From Martelella lutilitoris (GTDB lineage Bacteria; Pseudomonadota; Alphaproteobacteria; Rhizobiales; Rhizobiaceae), in NCBI RefSeq assembly GCF_016598595.1, contig NZ_CP066786.1, positions 1,573,501 to 1,637,500 of the forward strand: a stretch of 64,000 nt of DNA, read 5' to 3'. Positions 6,817 to 16,960 of the stretch are shown here, piece by piece. Position 1 is the first letter of the stretch, and every line of letters begins with the position of its first letter. A model generated the notes under the pieces. It did no database searches. It saw only the letters and a list, made by a program, of their open reading frames with translations, and was not told the DNA's origin. The translations under genes were made by a program, and so were the position numbers.

Positions 6817-7931
6817 TGAAAACCCGATTGCGCTACTGTGTGTTTGATCCTGATCGGCGCGGAAACCCGCGCTATTACGTGCGCCAAGTTGGTAAGCCAA
6901 AAGTGCGGATCAAGGCGGCGTACAAGGATGATCAGGGGAACATCACACCGGAATTCATGGCTGAGTATTGGGCGGCTCTGGCCGTCCTTAATGGTATGGC
7001 TGAACCGAAAAAGGAAGCGCCTCGCGAAGAAACCTTCGACTGGCTGGTCGATCAGTATTTTCGCTCGCAGCGCTTCCAGCGGCTCAATGAGGCCACCCGG
7101 CGCGACAAGCGCAGTGTGTTGTTGCGGTTCTGTGAAACGGCCGGTGCGCTTCCCTACAAGAAGTTCCGCAAGAAGGACATGGAGGCCAGCCAATTCAAGC
7201 GCCGCGAAACGCCCGGTGCAGCTGACAAGCTCGTGAAGGTGATGCGCGCACTCTATAACTGGGCGATTGACGAAAAGCTTGCCGTGGAAAACCCGGCGGC
7301 GCGTGTGGGCAAGATCAACAATAAGTCGGAAGGCTTCCACACATGGACGCCGGAAGAGGTTGACCGGTTCCGCGCCTTTCATCCGCTAGGCAGTAAGCCG
7401 CGTCTGGCGATGGAAATCATGATCAATGTCGGCGCGCGGATCTCCGACGCATGCCGACTCGGCCGCCAGCACGAAACCATGATCAACGGGCGGCGCTGGC
7501 TGAAGTTCACCGCTGAAAAGAACCGTGATCGCTTTCCGGTGCTGATTGAGGTGCCGATGACCTCTGACCTTATCAAAGCGCTCGAACGTACAGAGACGGG
7601 TGATCTGGCCTATCTGGTGACCAGCTTCGGCAAGCCCTTTGTGAAAGAAGGTCTCGGCAACAAGATGCGCGAATGGTGCAATCAGGCCGGACTGAAGCGT
7701 TGCAGCGCCCATGGGCTTCGCAAGGCTGCCGCCGTGATCATGGCTGAAAGCGAAGTGTCAGCGCCGGAGCTTTGCGCGGCCTTCGGATGGCGCAATCTCA
7801 GCACGGCACAGATCTACATTCGCGAAGCTGAAAAGCGCCGTCTCTCCCGAAATGCCTTCGAGCGTGTCGAACGCTTCAGGAACAGGAATGTCTCACTTTC
7901 AAAAGCGAAAAACGCCGATGAGACATATTGA
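6816..7931 (+). CDS. Tyrosine-family site-specific integrase
   Basis: The 371-residue product is a tyrosine recombinase of normal length. An N-terminal arm-binding segment is followed by a core-binding helical region (about 70-165) and the catalytic domain. Visible active-site residues are Arg208 ('INVGARISDACRLG'), Lys near 235, His299 and Arg302 ('CSAHGLRKAAA'), Trp325 at the second-His position and the nucleophile Tyr334 ('STAQIYIREAEKRR'). The gene ends 39 bases from the 3' end of tRNA-Val. Integrases often sit next to the tRNA they target, so tRNA-Val is the likely attachment site and the element extends leftward. No catalytic residue is missing, so it may be active. Confidence 0.93.
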   Translation: MKTRLRYCVFDPDRRGNPRYYVRQVGKPKVRIKAAYKDDQGNITPEFMAEYWAALAVLNGMAEPKKEAPREETFDWLVDQYFRSQRFQRLNEATRRDKRSVLLRFCETAGALPYKKFRKKDMEASQFKRRETPGAADKLVKVMRALYNWAIDEKLAVENPAARVGKINNKSEGFHTWTPEEVDRFRAFHPLGSKPRLAMEIMINVGARISDACRLGRQHETMINGRRWLKFTAEKNRDRFPVLIEVPMTSDLIKALERTETGDLAYLVTSFGKPFVKEGLGNKMREWCNQAGLKRCSAHGLRKAAAVIMAESEVSAPELCAAFGWRNLSTAQIYIREAEKRRLSRNAFERVERFRNRNVSLSKAKNADETY

Positions 7932-7969
7932 GGAAATTATGATGGGAAAACAGTGCCCTAAAAAGGGGA

Positions 7970-8045
7970 TGGTGGGCGATGAGAGGCTCGAACTCCCGAC
8001 ATCCTCGGTGTAAACGAGGCGCTCTACCAACTGAGCTAATCGCCC
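7970..8045 (-). tRNA. tRNA-Val (anticodon TAC)
   Basis: Read on the minus strand from 8045, the sequence starts GGGCGATTAGCTCAG and folds as a standard cloverleaf with acceptor GGGCGAT/ATCGCCC. The anticodon loop carries TAC, the T-arm has GTTCGAG, and CCA is encoded (7970-7972). Its 3' end faces the integrase gene 39 bases away, making it the probable integration site of the element to the left. Confidence 0.95.
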
Positions 8046-8064
8046 GCCCGTGTTGGTGGTGCGT

Positions 8065-8093
8065 GAAATAGGCGGATAGGACGAAAATCGCAA
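8065..8093 (-). promoter_or_regulatory. Candidate tRNA-Val promoter
   Basis: On the minus strand TTGCGA (8093-8088), a 17-base spacer and TATTTC (8070-8065) lie about 20 bases before the mature tRNA 5' end. Spacing and position suit a sigma-70 promoter. Confidence 0.45.
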
Positions 8094-8324
8094 GAGGGTT
8101 TTTGCCGAACTTGCGTTTTTTTTCAAAAAGCCTGTGAATGACGCAGACGGTCTTGCAGGACGCATGGATCGATCCGCTCGGATTCGTTCTCGGGAGAAGA
8201 GAAAAGTGCTGTCGTCAGAACCGGAGCCAAGGCCGGCGAGTATTTTTCCGGTGGCGATTTTGCCGGTTTTCCGGGCCTTACCGCAAGGCACGCGCAAAAA
8301 AAACAGAAATGCGAGATATGTCGC

Positions 8325-8353
8325 TTGACAGTGGCAGGCGACCCCCTTAAACA
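8325..8353 (+). promoter_or_regulatory. Candidate tRNA-Asp promoter
   Basis: TTGACA (8325-8330), 17 bases, then TAAACA (8348-8353) precede tRNA-Asp with a predicted leader of about 60 bases. The -35 is perfect and the -10 is a partial match. Nothing else in 8094-8418 looks like a gene. Confidence 0.4.
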
Positions 8354-8418
8354 GCCGCTCACGCCAGACAGACAAGCGCTCGCGAAAACAAGCGCTTGCC
8401 CCTGAAACGGCCAAATGC

Positions 8419-8495
8419 GCGGGTGTAGCTCAGCTGGTTAGAGTGCCGGCCTGTCACGCCGGAGGTCGCGGGTTCGAGCCCCGTCACTCGCGCCA
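8419..8495 (+). tRNA. tRNA-Asp (anticodon GTC)
   Basis: The 77-base sequence has acceptor GCGGGTG paired with CACTCGC (one G-T pair), discriminator G and an encoded CCA at 8493-8495. The D-arm has TAGCTCAG, the anticodon loop carries GTC and the T-arm has GGTTCGAGCC. Confidence 0.95.
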
Positions 8496-8907
8496 TTTTC
8501 TCCTTCCCCTTCATGTTTTTCATCTTCTGCTGCGTTGTGGCGCAGGCGGTATAATCTGTCGCACGCGACTGGTCGGTCCTGTTCGCCAGGGTGCGGCGAT
8601 TCCCGCGCGAATAAAGTTCGTCCCGGCTGACCTTGGTTCCGGACTTGCGGACCGTCATGGCGGCAGCCGGCCCTCCCTCCGAGAGCGCAGCAAATTGCCG
8701 CACCTTGTTCGAAAGGCCGCAGGCGACGCAAAAGCGCCGCATTCCCTTATCGAAAGATTGTTGCAGCGCCATGAAATGAAGTCGCAATGGCTTGCGCGAG
8801 CGCGTCGGCTGCGCTAACCACAACCCCGACATCTATCAATTTTCGGTCTCGCGGTTTATCCTGCGGGTGCGCTGACCCGGGCGCCACCAAACGGCAAGGG
8901 TGTTTTT
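8496..8907. other. Intergenic region before nuoA, no gene seen
   Basis: The 412 bases between tRNA-Asp and nuoA contain frames on both strands, but one reads through the tRNA (giving a 'TGLEPATSG' artefact) and none has family features. The region should contain the nuo operon promoter; no convincing -35/-10 pair stands out. AAGGG at 8896-8900 is the likely nuoA ribosome-binding site. Confidence 0.5.
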
Positions 8908-9273
8908 ATGGCTGAAGTCCTCAGTTCCTACGTTCCGATCGTCATCTTTATTGCTATCTGTCTCATCATCGGGCTTGCCCTGATGGTCGCGCCCTTCGCG
9001 CTGGCCTTCAAGGCGCCCGATGCGGAAAAGCTTTCGGCCTATGAATGCGGCTTCAACGCATTCGATGACGCGCGCATGAAGTTCGATATCCGCTTCTATC
9101 TTGTCGCGATCCTGTTCATCATTTTCGACCTCGAAGTGGCCTTCCTGTTTCCATGGGCGGCGTCCTTCGGCGATATCGGCTGGTTCGGCTTCTGGTCGAT
9201 GATGGTCTTCCTCGGCGTGCTGACGATCGGCTTCATCTATGAATGGAAAAAAGGAGCACTCGAATGGGAGTGA
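8908..9273 (+). CDS. nuoA: NADH-quinone oxidoreductase subunit A
   Basis: NuoA is a small inner-membrane subunit of complex I that helps connect the peripheral and membrane arms near the quinone site. The 121-residue product has three hydrophobic helices (about 8-32, 66-88 and 96-116). It also has the conserved loop '[44 protein letters not shown]', here with the loop Cys that is exposed in the de-active state of some complexes I. Length is normal. It is the first gene of a 14-subunit operon, and its last codons overlap nuoB by 10 bases. Confidence 0.97.
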   Translation: MAEVLSSYVPIVIFIAICLIIGLALMVAPFALAFKAPDAEKLSAYECGFNAFDDARMKFDIRFYLVAILFIIFDLEVAFLFPWAASFGDIGWFGFWSMMVFLGVLTIGFIYEWKKGALEWE

Positions 9274-9842
9274 GCCAGGACGAAACGCTGGTCGCGCCGG
9301 TTCCCAAGGGCGTGGTCGATCCGATGACGAACAAGCCGGTCGGCGCTGACGACCGCTTTTTCGGCGAAATCAACAACGAACTTGCCGACAAGGGCTTCCT
9401 TGTTACCTCGTCGGCGCAGCTGATCACCTGGGCGCGCACCGGCTCGCTGATGTGGATGCAGTTCGGTCTTGCCTGCTGCGCCGTGGAAATGATGCAGATG
9501 TCGATGCCGCGCTACGACTGCGAGCGTTTCGGCTTCGCGCCGCGCGCCTCGCCGCGCCAGTCGGATGTGATGATCGTTGCCGGCACGCTGACCAACAAGA
9601 TGGCGCCCGCGCTGCGCAAGGTCTACGACCAGATGCCCGAGCCGCGCTATGTCATCTCCATGGGCTCCTGCGCCAATGGCGGCGGCTATTATCATTATTC
9701 CTATTCCGTTGTTCGCGGCTGCGACCGGGTCGTTCCCGTCGATATTTACGTGCCGGGCTGTCCGCCCACGGCCGAGGCGCTGCTTTACGGCGTTCTTCTT
9801 CTGCAGAAGAAGATCCGGCGCACCGGGACGATCGAGCGATAG
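9264..9842 (+). CDS. nuoB: NADH-quinone oxidoreductase subunit B
   Basis: NuoB carries the terminal 4Fe-4S cluster N2 that hands electrons to ubiquinone. The ligands are visible as Cys71-Cys72 ('LACCAVEMM'), Cys136 ('MGSCANGGG') and Cys166 ('[11 protein letters not shown]'). The start chosen is the ATG at 9264, preceded by AAGGAG. An earlier in-frame ATG at 9243 lies well inside nuoA and lacks a ribosome-binding site. The product is 192 residues, normal for alphaproteobacteria. The 10-base overlap with nuoA suggests coupled translation. Confidence 0.97.
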   Translation: MGVSQDETLVAPVPKGVVDPMTNKPVGADDRFFGEINNELADKGFLVTSSAQLITWARTGSLMWMQFGLACCAVEMMQMSMPRYDCERFGFAPRASPRQSDVMIVAGTLTNKMAPALRKVYDQMPEPRYVISMGSCANGGGYYHYSYSVVRGCDRVVPVDIYVPGCPPTAEALLYGVLLLQKKIRRTGTIER

Positions 9843-9854
9843 CGGCGGGAGAGA

Positions 9855-10454
9855 ATGATGAGTGAAGCTTTGAACGATCTCGGCGCCCATATCCGCGAAG
9901 CCTGCGAGGGCGTGACGGATACCCGCATCGCCCATGGCGAACTGACCGTTTTCACCACGCCGGCGGCGATCGTTGATGTCGCCAAATTCCTGCGCGATGA
10001 CGGCCAGTGCGCTTTCGTCAACATCATCGACGTCTGCGGCGTCGACTGGCCGGGCAGGGCCCAGCGGTTTGACGTCGTCTACCATCTCCTGTCGCCGACC
10101 CAGAACATGCGCATCCGCATCAAGGTGGCGGTGGACGAGGACGAAGTCGTTCCCTCGATCACGTCCATTTTCCCCGGCGCCGACTGGTTCGAGCGCGAGA
10201 CCTGGGACATGTACGGCATTCCCTTCTCCGGCCATCCGGATCTGCGCCGCATCCTGACCGACTACGGTTTCGAGGGCCATCCGCTGCGCAAGGACTTCCC
10301 GACCACCGGTTTCGTCGAGCTGCGTTATGACGAGGAAGCCAAGCGCGTGATCTATGAGCCCGTCGAGCTTCGCCAGGAGTTCCGCAGCTTTGATTTCCTG
10401 AGCCCCTGGGAAGGACCGGAATATGTCCTGCCGGGTGACGAGAAGGCGAGCTGA
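9855..10454 (+). CDS. nuoC: NADH-quinone oxidoreductase subunit C
   Basis: NuoC (30 kDa subunit) is a peripheral-arm scaffold that packs against NuoD and NuoB and has no cofactor. The 199-residue product contains the family signature '[37 protein letters not shown]'. Unlike E. coli, where C and D are fused, the two are separate here. They are further split by the GFA-family gene. Two adjacent ATGs (9855 and 9858) are possible starts. Confidence 0.97.
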   Translation: MMSEALNDLGAHIREACEGVTDTRIAHGELTVFTTPAAIVDVAKFLRDDGQCAFVNIIDVCGVDWPGRAQRFDVVYHLLSPTQNMRIRIKVAVDEDEVVPSITSIFPGADWFERETWDMYGIPFSGHPDLRRILTDYGFEGHPLRKDFPTTGFVELRYDEEAKRVIYEPVELRQEFRSFDFLSPWEGPEYVLPGDEKAS

Positions 10455-10464
10455 GGAGGGCGCA

Positions 10465-10899
10465 ATGGCTGAACGTCTTTCCGGCGGCTGTATCTGCGGC
10501 GCGGTTCGTTTTACCGCGACGCCAGCAAGCGACGAGATGGGGGTCTGCCATTGCAGCCTCTGCCGTCGCTGGAGCGGCGGCGCCGGTTTTCTCGGCGTCG
10601 ACTGCGGCACGGCCGTCGAGGTCGAGAACGAGGATATGCTTGGCGTCTACAAGTCATCGGACTATGGCGAGCGCGTTTTCTGCAAGACCTGCGGATCGAC
10701 GCTCTTCTGGCGCATGCAGGATGGCTCCGATATCGTTGTCTCCGCCCAGGCCTTCGATCAGCCCGAACGCTTCCGCTTCACCAGCGAGATTTTCGTCGAC
10801 GAAAAGCCGGACAATTACGACTTCGCCAACGATACCAAGAAGATGACGTCCGCAGAGTTCTTTGCGGCTTATGCTGCACAACAGGATCCATCGGCATGA
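10465..10899 (+). CDS. GFA-family zinc-binding protein inside nuo operon
   Basis: The 144-residue product has the GFA/CENP-V fold signature of zinc-binding cysteines: Cys9 and Cys11 ('GGCICGAV'), Cys28, Cys30 and Cys33 ('[12 protein letters not shown]'), Cys73 and Cys76 ('[10 protein letters not shown]'). The founding member was described as a glutathione-formaldehyde activating enzyme, but most homologues have no proven activity. GAGGAGG precedes the ATG at 10465, and the gene ends in an ATGA overlap with nuoD, so it is translated within the complex I operon. A role in complex I assembly or cluster protection is speculation from position; moonlighting thiol chemistry is equally possible. Confidence 0.88.
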   Translation: MAERLSGGCICGAVRFTATPASDEMGVCHCSLCRRWSGGAGFLGVDCGTAVEVENEDMLGVYKSSDYGERVFCKTCGSTLFWRMQDGSDIVVSAQAFDQPERFRFTSEIFVDEKPDNYDFANDTKKMTSAEFFAAYAAQQDPSA

Positions 10900-12086
10900 C
10901 TGAACATAATGTCCGCAATTTCACGATCAACTTTGGCCCGGAGCATCCGTCCGCGCACGGCGTGCTGCGTCTGGTGCTGGAGCTGGACGGCGAGATCGTC
11001 GAGCGCGTCGACCCGCATATCGGCCTGCTTCACCGCGGAACCGAGAAGCTGATCGAGACCAAGACCTATCTTCAGGCCGTGCCCTATTTCGACCGGCTGG
11101 ACTATGTGGCGCCGATGAACCAGGAGCACGCTTTCGCGCTGGCCGTGGAGAAGCTGCTGGAGGTCGAGATCCCGATTCGCGGGCAGCTCATTCGCGTGCT
11201 GTTCTCCGAAATCGGCCGCGTGCTGAACCACCTTCTGAACTGCACCACCGCCGCCATGGACGTCGGCGCGCTGACGCCGCCGCTCTGGGGCTTCGAAGAG
11301 CGCGAGAAGCTGATGGTGTTCTATGAGCGTGCCTGCGGCGCGCGCATGCATGCGGCCTATTTCCGGCCCGGCGGCGTGCATCAGGACCTGCCGCCGGAAC
11401 TGGTCGAGGATATCGGCAAGTGGTGCGAGCAGTTCCCGGCAAAGCTCAACGATATCGAGGCGCTTCTGGCGGGCAACCGCATCTTCAAGCAGCGCAATGT
11501 CGATATCGGCAATATCACGCTCGAGGATGCCTTTGCCTGGGGCTTCTCCGGCCCGATGGTGCGCGGTTCGGGCGCGGCCTGGGACCTCAGGCGCGCGCAG
11601 CCCTATGAATGCTATTCCGATCTTGATTTCGACGTGGTGATCGGCAAGAACGGCGACTGCTACGACCGCTGGGTGCTGCGCATCAACGAGATGCGCGAAT
11701 CGGTGAAGATCATGAAGCAGTGCGTCGAACGGCTCCTCGGCGATGCCAGGACCGGCCCGTTCAATTCGATGGACGGCAAGGTGGTGCCGCCGAAGCGGGC
11801 GCAGATGAAGCGCTCCATGGAAGCGCTGATCCACCACTTCAAGCTCTATACCGAGGGCTATCACGTGCCGGAAGGCGAGGTTTATGCCGCCGTTGAAGCG
11901 CCGAAGGGCGAGTTCGGCGTCTACCTCGTTTCCGACGGCACCAACAAGCCCTATCGCTGCAAGATTCGCGCTCCGGGCTTTGCCCATCTTTCGGCGATGG
12001 ACTTCATGTCGAAGGGCCATCAGCTTGCCGACGTCACCGCCATCATCGGGACGCTCGACATCGTGTTCGGTGAGGTGGACCGGTGA
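10896..12086 (+). CDS. nuoD: NADH-quinone oxidoreductase subunit D
   Basis: NuoD (49 kDa subunit) forms the quinone-binding pocket with NuoB and descends from NiFe hydrogenase large subunits. The start at 10896 ([25 protein letters not shown]) overlaps the GFA-gene stop as ATGA. The conserved '[17 protein letters not shown]' and '[14 protein letters not shown]' segments and the quinone-site 'YFDRLDY' follow in order. The C-terminal end 'DIVFGEVDR' is the standard ending. Length is 396 residues, normal for rhizobia. Confidence 0.97.
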   Translation: MTEHNVRNFTINFGPEHPSAHGVLRLVLELDGEIVERVDPHIGLLHRGTEKLIETKTYLQAVPYFDRLDYVAPMNQEHAFALAVEKLLEVEIPIRGQLIRVLFSEIGRVLNHLLNCTTAAMDVGALTPPLWGFEEREKLMVFYERACGARMHAAYFRPGGVHQDLPPELVEDIGKWCEQFPAKLNDIEALLAGNRIFKQRNVDIGNITLEDAFAWGFSGPMVRGSGAAWDLRRAQPYECYSDLDFDVVIGKNGDCYDRWVLRINEMRESVKIMKQCVERLLGDARTGPFNSMDGKVVPPKRAQMKRSMEALIHHFKLYTEGYHVPEGEVYAAVEAPKGEFGVYLVSDGTNKPYRCKIRAPGFAHLSAMDFMSKGHQLADVTAIIGTLDIVFGEVDR

Positions 12087-12208
12087 TCGCTGACGCCCTT
12101 GCAATGTCAAGAAACGCTTTTTGCTGTCCCGGACCGGTTGAAGGCCGGTGCCAGAACATGGGATATGCAAGAGCTGTGAACAGAACCTCCGAAGAGGTAT
12201 AAGAGAGC

Positions 12209-13171
12209 ATGTCCGTTCGTCGACTAGCCGATGAGAATGTCCAGCCCGCCGCTTTCGCGTTTTCAGACGAAAATGCCCGTTGGGCCGAAGCCACGATCAA
12301 GAAATATCCCGAAGGCCGCCAGCAGTCCGCCGTGATCCCGCTTCTGATGCGGGCGCAGGAACAGGAAGGCTGGGTGACGCGTGCCGCGATCGAGAAGGTC
12401 GCCGATATGCTCTCCATGCCGTTGATCCGAGTACTCGAGGTCGCGACCTTCTACACCCAGTTCCAACTGAAGCCGGTCGGCACCAGGGCGCATATCCAGG
12501 TCTGCGGCACCACGCCCTGCATGCTGCGCGGCGCCGGCGACCTGATCAATGTCTGCAAGAAGAAGATCGGTCCCGAAGCCCTTGAGCCGAATGCCGAGGG
12601 CACGCTGTCCTGGGAAGAGGTCGAGTGCCAGGGCGCCTGCGCCAACGCGCCGATGGTGATGATCTTCAAGGATGCCTATGAGGACCTGACGCCGGAACGG
12701 CTGGAAGAAATCATCGATGCCTTCGAGGCAGGCCGCGGCGATGAGATCAAGCCCGGCCCCCAGATTGACCGCTGGTTCTCCGCGCCGGAAGGCGGGTTCA
12801 CCTCGCTCACGGACGATGATGATGATGACGCCGGCGCTGACGACGAGACCGACGAGGGCGCCGGTTCGCCGGAAGCGCTCGACGGCGCCGAAGGCGACCG
12901 GCCGCCGGCTGCTGACCGGAAACCGGAAGACCCGGATGATCTGAAGATGATTTCGGGCGTCGGCCCGAAGATCGAGAAGCTTCTGAACGACATCGGCATC
13001 TACACGTTCGAACAGATCGCCGCATGGACGCCGGGCGAATGCGCCTGGGTCAATGCCTCGCTGAAACTCGGCGGCCGCATCGAGCGCGACGAGTGGCAGC
13101 GTCAGGCGGGCGTGCTGGCCAAGGGTGGCATCGAGGAATATGAAAAAGTGTTCGGCAGAACAGCGCGTTAG
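12209..13171 (+). CDS. nuoE: NADH-quinone oxidoreductase subunit E with C-terminal HhH extension
   Basis: NuoE (24 kDa subunit) holds the 2Fe-2S cluster N1a beside the FMN of NuoF. Its ligands are Cys99, Cys104, Cys140 and Cys144 ('[11 protein letters not shown]' and '[12 protein letters not shown]'). After the normal domain (about residues 1-195) comes an acidic low-complexity linker with six consecutive Asp. A helix-hairpin-helix domain of about 75 residues then follows ('[33 protein letters not shown]'). Such extensions occur in several alphaproteobacterial NuoE proteins, so this is a lineage trait and not a local accident. Total length 320 compares with about 170 in E. coli. A 122-base gap separates it from nuoD. 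Confidence 0.96.
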   Translation: MSVRRLADENVQPAAFAFSDENARWAEATIKKYPEGRQQSAVIPLLMRAQEQEGWVTRAAIEKVADMLSMPLIRVLEVATFYTQFQLKPVGTRAHIQVCGTTPCMLRGAGDLINVCKKKIGPEALEPNAEGTLSWEEVECQGACANAPMVMIFKDAYEDLTPERLEEIIDAFEAGRGDEIKPGPQIDRWFSAPEGGFTSLTDDDDDDAGADDETDEGAGSPEALDGAEGDRPPAADRKPEDPDDLKMISGVGPKIEKLLNDIGIYTFEQIAAWTPGECAWVNASLKLGGRIERDEWQRQAGVLAKGGIEEYEKVFGRTAR

Positions 13172-13180
13172 GAGTGAAGC

Positions 13181-14479
<1,299 letters not shown>

Positions 14480-14483
14480 ACTG

Positions 14484-14783
14484 ATGAAATTCCAGGATCA
14501 GGTCGACCAAATCGATGCCAGCAAGAGCTGTCTTTCGGGCTCGGTCTTTGATGATGTCGATCTGTCCGGTTCGAAGTTTCACAACGTGAACATGTCGGGC
14601 TGGAAGGTGAGCAACGCCAACTTTTCGGGCATGACGGTCACGGACGCAAACCTTTCCGGCATGACGGTGACGGATGCCAATCTTTCGGGCGTCTCGATCA
14701 GCGAATGCCGTTTGCATGGCATGACGATCGAAGGCATCGATGTTGGCGCGTTGCTCGCGCTGTGGAAAGAACACAAGGCTTGA
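14484..14783 (+). CDS. Pentapeptide-repeat-like small protein inside nuo operon
   Basis: The 99-residue product is built from about nine short units with the A/S-x-L/F/V-S-G rhythm of right-handed beta-helix pentapeptide proteins ('DVDLSGSKFHNVNMSGWKVSNANFSG', with the decapeptide TVTDANLSGM nearly duplicated at 14634-14690). Capping helices flank it at the N-terminus (residues 1-15) and C-terminus (85-99). It begins 4 bases after nuoF and ends 85 bases before nuoG, so it is co-transcribed with complex I. Nothing in the sequence shows an enzyme activity. Pentapeptide proteins usually act by binding other proteins or DNA mimicry; a partner in complex I is only suggested by location. Confidence 0.85.
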   Translation: MKFQDQVDQIDASKSCLSGSVFDDVDLSGSKFHNVNMSGWKVSNANFSGMTVTDANLSGMTVTDANLSGVSISECRLHGMTIEGIDVGALLALWKEHKA

Positions 14784-14868
14784 GGCGAAACCCGGAGCGG
14801 GCGTACGCAATCGAGAACGGAATGCCGGCGGTCTCTTTCGGATCATCGGCGAAGCGGGAAAAACGGAT

Positions 14869-16950
14869 ATGGTAAATCTGATTGTAGACGGCAAGGAAAT
14901 CGAGGTTCCCGACCACTACACGCTGCTGCAGGCGGCTGAGTCGGCGGGCGCCGAAATCCCGCGCTTCTGCTTTCACGAGCGGCTGTCGATCGCCGGCAAT
15001 TGCCGCATGTGCCTCATTCAGGTGAAGGGCGGGCCGCCGAAGCCGGCAGCCTCCTGCGCCATGGGGGTCAAGGATATTCGCGGCGGCCCGGACGGCTCGC
15101 TGCCGGAGATCTATACCAAGACGCCGATGGTGAAGAAGGCGCGCGAAGGGGTGATGGAATTCCTGCTCATCAACCATCCGCTCGACTGCCCGATCTGCGA
15201 CCAGGGCGGCGAATGCGACCTGCAGGACCAGGCCATGGCCTTCGGTATCGACGCCTCGCGCTACCAGGAAGACAAGCGCGCCGTCGAGGACAAGTATATC
15301 GGCCCGCTGGTGAAGACGGTGATGAACCGCTGCATCCACTGCACGCGCTGCGTCCGCTTCACCACGGAAGTGGCCGGTATTTCCGAGCTCGGCCTGATCG
15401 GCCGCGGCGAGGATGCGGAGATCACCACCTATCTGGAACAGGCGATGACGTCGGAACTGCAGGGCAATGTCGTCGACCTCTGCCCGGTCGGCGCGCTGAC
15501 CTCCAAGCCCTTCGCCTTCACCGCCCGTCCGTGGGAGCTGAACAAGACCGAATCGATCGACGTCATGGATGCCGTCGGTTCCGCGATCCGCGTCGATACG
15601 CGCGGTCGCGAAGTGATGCGCATCATGCCGCGCGTCAATGAAGAGGTGAACGAGGAGTGGATCTCCGACAAGACCCGCTTCATCTGGGACGGCCTGCGCA
15701 CCCAGCGCATCGACAAGCCCTATATCCGCGTCAACGGCCGCCTTCAGGCGTCGAACTGGAATGATGCCTTCGCCGCCATCAAGTCGGCGCTCGACGGCGT
15801 GTCCGGCGACCGGATCGGCGCAATTGCCGGCGATTTGGCGACGGTTGAGGAAATGTACGCGCTCAAAGGTCTGATGGCTTCGCTCGGCTCGGCCAATATC
15901 GACTGTCGTCAGGACGGCGCAAAGCTTGATCCGGCAAACGGCCGCGCAAGCTATCTCTTTAACCCGACGATCGAAGGCATTGAAAAGGCTGACGCTCTTC
16001 TGATCATCGGCGCCAATCCGCGGTTTGAGGCCTCGGTGCTGAATGCGCGCATCCGCAAGCGCTTCCGCAAGGCCAATTTCCCGATCGCCGTGATCGGCGA
16101 ACAGGCGGACCTGCGCTATGATTACGAATATCTCGGCGCCGGCCCGCAGACGCTGTCCGACCTCGCCTCCGGTTCGCTCGGCTTCCTCGACGTGCTGAAG
16201 AAGGCCGAACGTCCGATCATCATGGTCGGGCAGGGCGCTCTGACGCGCGACGACGGCGCGGCCGTGCTGGCCAGGGCCGCGCAGCTTGCCGGCGATGTCG
16301 GCGCGGTGAGCGAGGACTGGAACGGCTTTGCCGTGCTGCATACGGCGGCGGCGCGGGTCGGCGGTCTCGACATCGGCTTCGTACCGGGCGAGGGCGGCAA
16401 GACCGCGGCCGAAATGCTGGGCGATACGGACGTCCTCTTCCTGCTCGGCGCCGACGAACTTGATTTCTCCGCCAAGAAGGCCGGCTTCACCGTCTATATC
16501 GGTTCGCACGGCGATGCCGGTGCGATGAATGCCGATGTGGTTCTGCCGGCGGCAACCTACACGGAAAAATCGGGCACCTATGTCAATACCGAGGGCCGCG
16601 TGCAGATGACCAACCGCGCAGGTTTTGCGCCGGGTGACGCGCGCGAGGACTGGGCGGTGCTCCGGGCGCTGTCCGGCATTCTCGGCAAGACGCTGCCTTA
16701 CGACTCGCTGATGGCGTTGCGGGCCGCGCTTTACGGCGAATATCCGCATCTCGCCGCGCTTGACGCGGTCGCTGACGCTGATATCAAGGCCGTCGAAACG
16801 GCGGCGTCGAAGGGTGGGGATCTCGCAGAAGCCGGTTTCGTCTCGCCGATCACCGATTTCTACCTGACCAACCCGATTGCCCGGGCCTCTGCCGTGATGG
16901 CCGAATGCTCGGCGCTGGCGCGCAACAATTTCAAGGCAGCGGCGGAATAA
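14869..16950 (+). CDS. nuoG: NADH-quinone oxidoreductase subunit G
   Basis: NuoG (75 kDa subunit) carries the N1b, N4 and N5 clusters of the electron wire. The ATG at 14869 gives [13 protein letters not shown] and 693 residues, the usual rhizobial length; a longer frame starting in the previous gene is not used by homologues. The 2Fe-2S ligands are Cys34, Cys45, Cys48 and Cys63, and the His-Cys3 N5 ligands are His103, Cys107, Cys110 and Cys116. N4 is formed by 'CIHCTRC' and 'LCPVGAL'. The remaining two thirds is a degenerate molybdopterin-oxidoreductase domain without cofactor. Confidence 0.97.
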   Translation: MVNLIVDGKEIEVPDHYTLLQAAESAGAEIPRFCFHERLSIAGNCRMCLIQVKGGPPKPAASCAMGVKDIRGGPDGSLPEIYTKTPMVKKAREGVMEFLLINHPLDCPICDQGGECDLQDQAMAFGIDASRYQEDKRAVEDKYIGPLVKTVMNRCIHCTRCVRFTTEVAGISELGLIGRGEDAEITTYLEQAMTSELQGNVVDLCPVGALTSKPFAFTARPWELNKTESIDVMDAVGSAIRVDTRGREVMRIMPRVNEEVNEEWISDKTRFIWDGLRTQRIDKPYIRVNGRLQASNWNDAFAAIKSALDGVSGDRIGAIAGDLATVEEMYALKGLMASLGSANIDCRQDGAKLDPANGRASYLFNPTIEGIEKADALLIIGANPRFEASVLNARIRKRFRKANFPIAVIGEQADLRYDYEYLGAGPQTLSDLASGSLGFLDVLKKAERPIIMVGQGALTRDDGAAVLARAAQLAGDVGAVSEDWNGFAVLHTAAARVGGLDIGFVPGEGGKTAAEMLGDTDVLFLLGADELDFSAKKAGFTVYIGSHGDAGAMNADVVLPAATYTEKSGTYVNTEGRVQMTNRAGFAPGDAREDWAVLRALSGILGKTLPYDSLMALRAALYGEYPHLAALDAVADADIKAVETAASKGGDLAEAGFVSPITDFYLTNPIARASAVMAECSALARNNFKAAAE

Positions 16951-16960
16951 GGACCGAACA

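Noticed and set aside
8359..8832. 157-codon minus-strand frame ending in a 'VTGLEPATSGVTG' stretch
   Set aside because: It reads through tRNA-Asp in antisense; this peptide is a familiar tRNA translation artefact.
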